Positions 1 through 5,619 of a DNA stretch of 7,179 nucleotides are shown piece after piece. Location of the stretch: the NCBI GenBank assembly GCA_016933985.1, contig JAFGTU010000287.1, positions 1 to 7,179 of the forward strand, in the 5' to 3' direction. Made by a program: the position numbers and the translations under genes. Each line of letters opens with the position of its first letter. Within the stretch, counting starts at the first letter, position 1. The notes beneath the pieces are model-generated. The model worked only from the letters and a program-made list of their open reading frames with translations. It did not search any database and was not told where the DNA came from. This DNA is from Sedimentisphaerales bacterium (GTDB taxonomy: Bacteria; Planctomycetota; Phycisphaerae; Sedimentisphaerales; Anaerobacaceae).

Positions 1-610
1 ATGTGGAATTCTCGCTCTCGATATAGACGCTCGATTCGATAGAAACGTTCACGCCGTCGAGCTCGATATTGCCGCTCAAAGACAGCGGTCCCCTTGTTGC
101 CACTCCGAAATCAAAGACATTGTTTGCTCTCTGGCCGTAATCGTAATCCACTCTGATCGTCCGCGTGAATTGGCCGCATGTGCCCGTGATATGGAGCTGC
201 AGCGTATCAGCATCGAGCTGTGAGATCAAGGCCCAGAAGCTCTTACCATTGGTTGATTCGAGCGTTACAGGCGGAATATACAGGGCCGATCTGACGGGAT
301 ACGCCGCGATATTCGTGATTCCATTTGCCGCAAGGTCGTTTGAGAGGTAAGCTTTGACCTCATTGAACATCTCGGCGGTCGGCGTTGTCCCCGAGAAGGA
401 AACATGGCTAAGCCAGAAGCGGAGCACTTCAACCCCCGATTCGGCGCAGGCCCTCGCCGAGTCGGCTTTTTGCTGGTTCGACGCAATCTCACTGTTTACG
501 CCCGATATTGCAGCCATTGATATGGCCAGCGCCGAGAATACAATCAAGAATATCATAGAGACGATAAGCGCAAATGCGCTGCGTTTTTGGTATTGTGATC
601 TTGCGGGCAT
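1..610 (-). CDS. PilX-type pilus assembly protein, tandem paralogue (3' end outside window)
   Basis: This reading frame starts at 610 and stays open to the left edge, so about 203 residues are visible and the C-terminus is missing. Residues 12-35 form a hydrophobic helix (AFALIVSMIFLIVFSALAIS) after a basic stretch (QYQKRS), as in class III prepilin-like leaders. The position before Phe is Ala, where the neighbouring copy has Gly, and there is no Glu at +5. A segment ADSARACAESGVEVLRFWL follows, then a region ending in QRANNVFDFGVATRGPLSL and SGNIELDGVNVS, which is almost identical to the gene at 798-2180. Two ATGs are adjacent (613 and 610). The GGGGAG at 617-622 sits 6 bases from the second and only 3 from the first, so 610 is preferred. 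PilX-like proteins are minor components of type IV pilus or secretion-like machines in the inner membrane. The assignment rests on the N-terminus and the paralogy; the specific role here is unknown. Confidence 0.8.
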   Translation of the reverse strand, partial: MPARSQYQKRSAFALIVSMIFLIVFSALAISMAAISGVNSEIASNQQKADSARACAESGVEVLRFWLSHVSFSGTTPTAEMFNEVKAYLSNDLAANGITNIAAYPVRSALYIPPVTLESTNGKSFWALISQLDADTLQLHITGTCGQFTRTIRVDYDYGQRANNVFDFGVATRGPLSLSGNIELDGVNVSIESSVYIESENST

Positions 611-616
611 CATTTT

Positions 617-622
617 CTCCCC
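617..622 (-). promoter_or_regulatory. Ribosome binding site GGGGAG deciding the start at 610
   Basis: On the minus strand GGGGAG is followed by AAA and then ATGATG. The spacing is 3 bases to the first ATG and 6 to the second, which favours the second (610) as the main start. Confidence 0.6.
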
Positions 623-680
623 TATCGGAAAACATCCCACTTTATTACCGGAGTCTTATTAAGTTCAATGCTTCACTTAA

Positions 681-708
681 AGTATATCAAATGTCCAAGC
701 GAGTTCAA
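681..708 (-). promoter_or_regulatory. Sigma70-like promoter for the left-edge PilX-type gene
   Basis: On the minus strand a -35 box TTGAAC (703-708, 4 of 6 consensus bases) and a -10 box TATACT (681-686, 5 of 6) are separated by 16 bases. Transcription would begin near 674, leaving an untranslated leader of about 60 bases before the start codon at 610. It lies in the 185-base spacer between the two paralogues, which suggests the second copy can be expressed independently of the first. This is a consensus match by eye only. Confidence 0.55.
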
Positions 709-720
709 AATAAGCTGTAA

Positions 721-754
721 TACGGCAGGCTGTCGTAAAATGGCGAGGCTCGCT
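721..754 (-). terminator. Possible weak terminator or operator palindromes between the paralogues
   Basis: Just past the stop of the 798-2180 gene lie two small inverted repeats. One is a 17-base imperfect palindrome at 721-737 (TACGACAG/CTGCCGTA on the minus strand, one mismatch). The other is a short GCGA/TCGC hairpin near 743-753, followed on the minus strand by CATTTTA. Neither is a strong stem with a clean U-tract, so termination is only a possibility. A regulatory palindrome upstream of the promoter at 681-708 is an equally good reading. Confidence 0.2.
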
Positions 755-797
755 CAACTGAATACGGCTTGCGGGGCGTAGTACAGCAGTCGCAATA

Positions 798-2180
798 CTA
801 CATTTCTGAATAGGACTCGGGGTCATACTGCAATATTATTTCGGGTACGAACCCGGCCGGGGCCTTCTCTATGCCCGAGCGGTTGAAGTATAGATCGCTG
901 TTGCCGCTCAAGGTCATTTCCTCGTCGGAGTAGTTTATTATTGAACCGTTAATGGTTCCGCCCGCGTTTCCGAAGAATTCTATCCCGTTGCCCGCGATTG
1001 CCCCGCTCAGTGTATCGAAGCTCCCGCCGAAAGAAATGTGAAAGCCGGGTGCCATGAGAAAAGTGCCCGTCTTATCGTGCAGCTCCTCGAATTGCGCCTC
1101 GTAGGGCAACGACGTGACCGCGTCGCTGTGCACGTCGCCGCTAAAGCAAATCCGGTTTACCCCTGAGTTGTCTGCAATGCTGCCGTCGCCGACTATTATG
1201 CCCATCACGTCGGTATTTCCCGTGAAGGTTACCACGTTAGGCGTTTCCACAAAAACAATGCCTCGCAGAGTCACGTGGCCGGTAAAGGTTGGATTGGTTC
1301 CGGCCAATATTCTGACATTGTCAAAAGTGGCGTCCGCGGTCGTATTCGTGCTGGCGTCAATGGTGTTGATAATAAACGACTCGAACTGGCTGGGCGTCGG
1401 CTCAGGGAATTCACTGGGGGTAACGCCGAATTCTACGTGGTTTGCTATGGCATCGGCGCCCGTTTCTCCGCCTATGCCTGCTTGGCCGCCCTGCAAATCC
1501 ACGTTGGCTAGCGCATTGACGACCTTCACATCCCCGGCGATTTGTGAGTTCCCGATGATCGAAAGGGCCAGATTGGAGTTTTCGCTCTCGATGTAAACGC
1601 TTGCATCGACGGAGACGTTGACTCCGTCGAGCTCAATATTGCCAGCCAGTGAGAGCGGACCGCGTGTGGCAACGCCGAAGTCGAAAACGTTGTTTGCCCG
1701 CTGGCTGAACACATAATTCACGCTTATTGTGCGGCTGAACGAGTCGCAAACGCCGGTGACATTTAGTTGCAGGGTATCCAGGTCGATTTGGTGAATCGTT
1801 GCCGAAAAGGCGCAGGTGTTCTCGGCATCGAGTGTAACCGACGGGATCATAATCGCGCCGCCTGCGCACTGCACCTGTGCGCTGGAATTCGCAGCGATAT
1901 AGCTGCTTAGCGAGCTTATGATTTCAGTGAATCTAAGGCTCTCAGGGGTGTTGCCCGAGATTGAGACGTTGCTGAGCCAGAAGCGCAGGATTTCGATGCC
2001 CGATTCGGCCGACGCTCGCGCCCTGTTCGCGTTGCACAGGTTATCGGCGACCTGAATGTTCGTGCCCGATATCGTCGCCATACTGATCGCCAAGGCCGAA
2101 AAAACGAGCACAAATATCATCGACAGTATCAGTGCGAAGCCACGCCGCCTGAGATAAAAGGATCGTTTGCCAAGTTTCAT
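798..2180 (-). CDS. PilX N-terminal-type pilus assembly protein with long beta-rich tail
   Basis: This is a complete gene of 460 residues from ATG 2180. A basic N-terminus (residues 1-13, ending LRRRG) leads into a hydrophobic helix at about 15-38 (FALILSMIFVLVFSALAIS), the layout of a class III prepilin leader cut after Gly14. It lacks Glu at +5, as PilX and GspK types often do. Residues 56-70 (ASAESGIEILRFWLS) match the amphipathic helix after the leader. From about 170 to 435 there are repeated short beta-type rungs rich in G, N, S and alternating hydrophobics (for example IGNSQIAGDVKV, FTGHVTLRGIVFVE, FTGNTDVMGIIVG, LSGAIAGNGIEFFGN), suggestive of a beta-helix exposed outside the membrane. 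A longer frame begins at GTG 2189 but has no ribosome site, and the GGTGGGG at 2184-2190 serves ATG 2180. The family is known for type IV pilus or secretion assembly. The tail's function is unknown. Its tandem paralogue lies downstream. Confidence 0.82.
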   Translation of the reverse strand: MKLGKRSFYLRRRGFALILSMIFVLVFSALAISMATISGTNIQVADNLCNANRARASAESGIEILRFWLSNVSISGNTPESLRFTEIISSLSSYIAANSSAQVQCAGGAIMIPSVTLDAENTCAFSATIHQIDLDTLQLNVTGVCDSFSRTISVNYVFSQRANNVFDFGVATRGPLSLAGNIELDGVNVSVDASVYIESENSNLALSIIGNSQIAGDVKVVNALANVDLQGGQAGIGGETGADAIANHVEFGVTPSEFPEPTPSQFESFIINTIDASTNTTADATFDNVRILAGTNPTFTGHVTLRGIVFVETPNVVTFTGNTDVMGIIVGDGSIADNSGVNRICFSGDVHSDAVTSLPYEAQFEELHDKTGTFLMAPGFHISFGGSFDTLSGAIAGNGIEFFGNAGGTINGSIINYSDEEMTLSGNSDLYFNRSGIEKAPAGFVPEIILQYDPESYSEM

Positions 2181-2207
2181 CTTCCCCACCGAAAACTGTT
2201 ATTTGGA

Positions 2208-2272
2208 CCATTGCCAAAGAAACTCCACATACCAATAAAAGCATAAGAAATGATGTTGATAAAAGCAAATCC
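2208..2272 (-). promoter_or_regulatory. AT-rich leader between lipA and the PilX-type gene; possible weak promoter
   Basis: The 118 bases between the lipA stop (2299) and the PilX-type start (2180) are distinctly AT-rich compared with their flanks. On the minus strand TTGCTT, a 17-base spacer and TATGCT form a weak -35/-10 pair (3 and 4 of 6 consensus bases). I see no convincing intrinsic terminator after lipA in this gap, so read-through from the cofactor operon cannot be excluded. Confidence 0.25.
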
Positions 2273-2288
2273 GGCGGCTAAATGATGT
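2248..2288. repeat. Nine-base direct repeat AAATGATGT
   Basis: AAATGATGT occurs at 2248-2256 and again at 2280-2288, 32 bases apart start to start (about three helical turns), in the AT-rich gap between lipA and the PilX-type gene. Such spacing would suit a regulator binding one face of the DNA. A nine-base repeat in AT-rich DNA can also arise by chance. Confidence 0.3.
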
Positions 2289-2298
2289 GCGCGTGTGG

Positions 2299-3165
2299 CT
2301 ACGGCGAGGTGTTTGACAGCTCGGCAAAATATGAGCTGCGGGCGTACGGCGACGAGATTACCCACGAGAATCCAAGTTCGGATGCCCTTTGCCTCCATTG
2401 CTCGAATCTGTCGGGGTGAATATATTCGACTACTTCCAGAGAATCCGGCGAGGGCTTGAGATATTGGCCGATGGTGATTCTCTTGCAGCCGACACTCCGG
2501 AGATCTTTAAGGACCTGTTCGACTTCTGTGTCGCTTTCTCCAAGGCCGAGCATAATTGACGATTTGGTCACGATGTCATCGAAGCTGTCTTTGACCAGTT
2601 TGAGCAGCTTGAGCGATTTCTCGTAATTGGCTCCGGCCCTGGCCTTTGCGTACAAAGAGGGGACCGTCTCGACATTGTGCGCGAATACGAACGGCAGGGC
2701 GTCTCGAAGGATTTCGACCGCTCGGCTCCGGCAGCCGCGAAAGTCAGGCGTAAGTATCTCGAATTTCATATCCCGGCACTGCCTGCGTACCTCCGCGATG
2801 CAATCGCGGAAGTGTCCCGCGCCGCCGTCGGGCAGGTCGTCGCGGTTGACGCTCGTTATTACGAGGTATTTCAGCCCCATTTGCCTTGCCATCTCGGCCA
2901 ATCTGCTCGGCTCGGTAGGGTCCGGAGGGGCGGGTCGGCCGGTCGCCACGGAGCAAAACCTGCAGTTTCGCGTGCACACGTCGCCGAGTATGAGCGCCGT
3001 AGCCGTCCCCCTCGCCCAGCATTGGCCTCGATTAGGGCAGTTTGCGCTGCTGCATATCGTCTTCAGATTGAGAGAGTTAAGTATATGCTCGGTGCGGGTG
3101 AAGGATTTATCGGCAGGCAACGGCCTTCGCAGCCAGGGCGGAAGTTTGCGCGGCTTCTCAATCAT
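2299..3165 (-). CDS. lipA: Lipoyl synthase (radical SAM, two iron-sulfur clusters)
   Basis: LipA inserts two sulfur atoms at C6 and C8 of octanoyl groups bound to lipoyl-domain proteins, the last step of lipoate synthesis in the cytoplasm. The 288-residue length is normal. The auxiliary cluster motif CX4CX5C is at Cys38, Cys43 and Cys49 (CSSANCPNRGQC). The radical SAM motif CX3CX2C is at Cys64, Cys68 and Cys71 (CTRNCRFC). The C-terminal RSSY (276-279), whose serine ligates the auxiliary cluster in this family, is present. Further family motifs are TSVNRDDLPDGGAGHF and EILTPDF, and the conserved SIMLGLGE. All catalytic ligands are therefore intact. The ATG at 3165 lies one base after the lipB stop, with only a weak upstream GGGAAAA, so translation is probably coupled to lipB. 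It is the last gene of the cluster starting at 6258. Confidence 0.97.
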   Translation of the reverse strand: MIEKPRKLPPWLRRPLPADKSFTRTEHILNSLNLKTICSSANCPNRGQCWARGTATALILGDVCTRNCRFCSVATGRPAPPDPTEPSRLAEMARQMGLKYLVITSVNRDDLPDGGAGHFRDCIAEVRRQCRDMKFEILTPDFRGCRSRAVEILRDALPFVFAHNVETVPSLYAKARAGANYEKSLKLLKLVKDSFDDIVTKSSIMLGLGESDTEVEQVLKDLRSVGCKRITIGQYLKPSPDSLEVVEYIHPDRFEQWRQRASELGFSWVISSPYARSSYFAELSNTSP

Positions 3166-3166
3166 A

Positions 3167-3832
3167 CTATGCTTTTCCCATGTGTTTTCTGAGCAGGCTG
3201 AACAGTCTCTTCTTCACGCCGGCCATCGACGGACGTTTCCCGGTCTCTTTCAGAACGGAGGTCATCTCTACTCCTTCCAGTCCGCAGGGTATGAGAGCCT
3301 CGAAGATACTCAGGTCGTTTCGGATATTGATCGCCATACCGTGATGAGTCACGAATCTCGAAACGCGAACGCCGACTGATGCGATCTTTTTATCGCCGAC
3401 CCATAAACCCGCCAGGCCCTTCCGCTGCTCGCTGCAGACGCCTAATTGTCCTAACAGTTCGATTCCTATTATCTCGAGCTTTCGGACATATTCACCGATT
3501 CCAAGCCCCAGCTCTTGCAGGTGCAAAATGGGGTAGAAGACCAATTGCCCGGGATTGTGGGCCGTCGTGCCCCCGCCTCGGCGGATTTCCACTACGTCAA
3601 TATTGCGCCTCGCCAGGTCGGCCCGCTCGGCAAGCAGTTTATTGGCGCTTCGCCGGGCGCCGAGGGTAATAACGGGATAGTGCTCGACTACAAGGACGGT
3701 ATCGGGTATCTCGCCCAGACGCCTCTTTTCGCTCAGCTCGTGCTGCCGGGCCAAAACCTCCCTGTAATCGGCAAGACCGCAGTCAATTATGCGGGGAACA
3801 GTATTCGCGTGTTCTTTCGGCAAATAGTTCAT
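3167..3832 (-). CDS. lipB: Lipoyl(octanoyl) transferase
   Basis: LipB transfers octanoate from acyl carrier protein to a lysine of lipoyl domains, supplying the substrate of LipA next door. It has 221 residues, the usual length. The signature around 85-101 reads RRGGGTTAHNPGQLVFYPI, where most family members have RGG..TYHGPGQ; the Tyr to Ala and Gly to Asn changes are unusual. The catalytic pair appears intact: Lys149 in KIASVGVRVSR and Cys183 in LIPCGL, with THHGMAINI between them. The ATG at 3832 overlaps the stop of the upstream mobBA gene as ATGA, and the lipA start follows one base after its own stop, so it is embedded in an operon. Its own ribosome site is weak, consistent with translational coupling. 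Confidence 0.95.
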   Translation of the reverse strand: MNYLPKEHANTVPRIIDCGLADYREVLARQHELSEKRRLGEIPDTVLVVEHYPVITLGARRSANKLLAERADLARRNIDVVEIRRGGGTTAHNPGQLVFYPILHLQELGLGIGEYVRKLEIIGIELLGQLGVCSEQRKGLAGLWVGDKKIASVGVRVSRFVTHHGMAINIRNDLSIFEALIPCGLEGVEMTSVLKETGKRPSMAGVKKRLFSLLRKHMGKA

Positions 3833-5025
3833 TTCTGGCCCGGTTCTTCAGAGAGATGTTCGATTTTGTGCTGTCTGGTGAACTCCTCGTATTCCGCTTG
3901 TGTATTAAGGTTTGCCGGTGTATCCGGATCGCCTAAAGTGATATAGTTGACCTGACATAGACCGAATATGTCACTGATTTTTCGCTTCCCCGATGCCAAA
4001 ACGCTGTTGGCGGCCTCAAGCACGCTCCTGCGATAAACTGCAAAGAGCGGCTCATATCTGCCGCCGCTCGTGATTGGAATAACCACATCTGCTTCGCTGC
4101 TCTCCGCTTCGGCAAGCATCTGTTCGACCAAACGAATATCAATATGCGGAATGTCGCACGCAACGACAAAGTTCAATTCACTTCGCGACGCCTCCAGCGC
4201 CGAGGCAATGCCCATCAACGGCCCCTGTCGAGGGATTCTATCCGGCACAACCTCGAGGCCCAGAAACAACACCTTCTCGGGGTCATTTGCACTGATGATT
4301 ACACGCTTGAAGCGCCCGCAAAGCTGGTCCCGGATGTTCTCGATTATAGGCCGGCCGTCAATTTGCAATAGCCTCTTATCCGTTCCCATTCGTCCGCTTC
4401 CGCCGCCGGCCATTATTATCGCCGTAGCCTCGCTCGCAGCATCAGTGTTATCGCCTTCGCTCTCCTCCATCAATCTCCACTTGCCTTCGATGAGTTCTAT
4501 CCGGTTCAGATGGAGGTCGAATTTCTTGCCGTCGGAGACAACGATCCTGTCGGCGTATCGTTTCACTTTGCGAGCCGAATCCTTCCAGCCTTTGGTATTT
4601 GTGCCCCTGACCATGAGGAACGAACCCGGCTCAACGACCTGACGAAGCGAATTGGACTCGCAGATAGAGACCGCGTCAGGCCCGACCACATCAAGCAGGG
4701 CGGCCAGGCCTTCGGCTAAATGCGATTTGAGAGCCCGCAGCCAGAATACCCTCTCCGCCCCGGCCGCGAGCAGCCTCGATGTATCCTTGCCGGCGACACT
4801 GTTCTTTTCCTCGGTGATGCAGAATACGCCTTCCAGCGATGAGCACACCCCGCAGCCCGCGCCGCCCCGCGGGCACTGCCCGTTCTTTTCCTTTATCGCT
4901 GTTACCTTTAGGCCGACGATTCCATGCTTGCCGGCAAACCTCCTGAGAATCGCGCAGGCCAGCTTGGTCTTGCCCACATTCGGCCCGGCAGAGCCTATCA
5001 TCAGCATTCCGTCAAGTCGTAGCAT
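3829..5025 (-). CDS. mobA: MobB-like P-loop domain fused to MobA (molybdenum cofactor guanylyltransferase)
   Basis: This is a two-domain cytoplasmic protein of 398 residues from ATG 5025. Residues 1-187 form a MobB-like P-loop NTPase. A Walker A motif (AGPNVGKT, 13-20) is followed by GLKVTAIKE, and KDTSRLLAAGA (80-90) resembles the KDS..AGA segment of MobB. An inserted Cys51-x6-Cys58-x2-Cys61-x7-Cys69 could bind metal. After a short acidic linker (188-199), residues 200-385 are MobA: MAGGGSGRMGTDK (205-217) is the nucleotide-binding loop, GPLMGIASALE (268-278) and ACDIP (289-293) are the conserved core, and RYEPLFAVYRR is near the end. MobA transfers GMP from GTP to molybdopterin. The DK after RMG favours guanylyl over cytidylyl transfer. 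The frame is open back to 5160, but that part overlaps the upstream THEP1-type gene. ATG 5025 is chosen because of the hairpin-spaced GGAGG upstream; ATGs at 5007 and 5001 are alternatives. Confidence 0.88.
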   Translation of the reverse strand: MLRLDGMLMIGSAGPNVGKTKLACAILRRFAGKHGIVGLKVTAIKEKNGQCPRGGAGCGVCSSLEGVFCITEEKNSVAGKDTSRLLAAGAERVFWLRALKSHLAEGLAALLDVVGPDAVSICESNSLRQVVEPGSFLMVRGTNTKGWKDSARKVKRYADRIVVSDGKKFDLHLNRIELIEGKWRLMEESEGDNTDAASEATAIIMAGGGSGRMGTDKRLLQIDGRPIIENIRDQLCGRFKRVIISANDPEKVLFLGLEVVPDRIPRQGPLMGIASALEASRSELNFVVACDIPHIDIRLVEQMLAEAESSEADVVIPITSGGRYEPLFAVYRRSVLEAANSVLASGKRKISDIFGLCQVNYITLGDPDTPANLNTQAEYEEFTRQHKIEHLSEEPGQK

Positions 5026-5605
5026 TATGCCGCCGGGCGTGCTCCCGGCGTCCCTCCAGTATTGAGATCGCTGTCCTAACAGCCTCAGGGTCAGCGACGC
5101 AGAGCCAGATGCTCTCAACGTCTCCATAAAGGTGCTCAACCTCCTCGGCCAGCTCCTCACGAACGACGAGGAGTATTATAGCTTCGCTTGACTGCACCAA
5201 CAGGTCAACACTCCGACGCCAGCCTTGTCGATTCAGTTCGAGAGGTCCGAATTCGTCAACCACGATGAGGTCTGCCGACGCCGTCGCCGACGGGCTTAGC
5301 GATGCGTTGCCGAGTCTCAATCCCTCGGCAAGGAATTCAAACCGCCCGGCTGTGCCCCCGCTGCCGTTGTCTCTGGCCAGGGCCGCACGCTGCCCGCTAC
5401 GCAGGTCAACCGCGTCGAATCCGAGCAGCGCGCCGTCACGGTACACCGCCGGCGACACAAGGCCGCCGACGATATATCCTTTTGAGCGGGCCGATCGGAC
5501 AAGCCGAACCGCCGCGGTCGTCTTGCCCGAATGTTTCTTGCCCGTCCACAGAACCAGCTTTCTATCTTCAAATGTCATTGTTGACGATTCAATGCGTCTG
5601 AACAC
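5012..5605 (-). CDS. THEP1-type nucleoside-triphosphatase (P-loop NTPase)
   Basis: This is a 197-residue cytoplasmic protein. Walker A is GKKHSGKT at 22-29. GYIVGGLVSPAVY (43-55) and LLGFDAVDLRSGQ (60-72) match the order seen in THEP1 nucleotide phosphatases, and Walker B is LIVVDEFGPLEL at 113-124, corresponding to the family's IDEIG.ME. THEP1 enzymes hydrolyse NTPs slowly in vitro and their physiological role is not settled. The frame opens at GTG 5605, which has GAGGA just upstream with short spacing. An internal ATG at 5578 has no ribosome site, so GTG is preferred. It starts 14 bases after the membrane protein gene and its last 14 bases overlap mobBA. The neighbourhood hints that it serves the same cofactor pathway, but nothing in the protein shows this. 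Confidence 0.8.
   Translation of the reverse strand: MFRRIESSTMTFEDRKLVLWTGKKHSGKTTAAVRLVRSARSKGYIVGGLVSPAVYRDGALLGFDAVDLRSGQRAALARDNGSGGTAGRFEFLAEGLRLGNASLSPSATASADLIVVDEFGPLELNRQGWRRSVDLLVQSSEAIILLVVREELAEEVEHLYGDVESIWLCVADPEAVRTAISILEGRREHARRHNATT
5031..5057 (-). promoter_or_regulatory. Hairpin-spaced ribosome binding site of mobBA
   Basis: On the minus strand GGAGG (5053-5057) is followed by GA and then a perfect 7-bp GC stem: CGCCGGG at 5044-5050 and CCCGGCG at 5031-5037, with the six-base loop AGCACG. GCATA and ATG 5025 come next. Linear spacing is 27 bases, too long for initiation, but with the stem folded it becomes 7 bases. The element lies within the last codons of the THEP1-type gene. 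Stem and spacing are read directly from the sequence; use in initiation is an inference. Confidence 0.45.
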
Positions 5606-5619
5606 CGTCCTCGACGGGC

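Noticed and set aside
1114..1596. A 160-residue open frame on the plus strand
   Set aside because: It lies antisense inside the PilX-type gene. The minus-strand product is supported by its paralogue, and the plus frame is not.
1..2180. The repeated sequence as an insertion element or other mobile repeat
   Set aside because: The similarity follows two homologous coding frames with mostly silent differences, with no terminal inverted repeats or transposase, so it is a gene duplication.
2041..2268. A short minus-strand frame with a hydrophobic signal-like start (MLLSTSFLMLLLVCGVSLAM)
   Set aside because: Most of it overlaps the PilX-type gene out of frame and its tail is arginine-rich shadow sequence. 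No ribosome site was evident.
2190..2298. A riboswitch or intrinsic terminator between lipA and the PilX-type gene
   Set aside because: I found no GC stem followed by a U-tract and no recognisable riboswitch core; only a direct repeat and weak promoter-like boxes are visible.
2627..3379. A 250-residue open frame on the plus strand
   Set aside because: It lies antisense across lipA and lipB, whose catalytic motifs are intact on the minus strand. The plus-strand translation shows no recognisable motif and is a shadow of GC-rich coding DNA.
4070..4642. A 190-residue open frame on the plus strand
   Set aside because: It is antisense to the MobA half of the fusion gene, low-complexity (Ser, Pro, Arg-rich), and has no family motif.
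5026..5160. An N-terminal extension of the mobBA frame back to 5160
   Set aside because: The extra 45 residues overlap the conserved C-terminal part of the THEP1-type gene in another frame and precede the first strand of the P-loop domain, so they are unlikely to be translated as part of mobBA.
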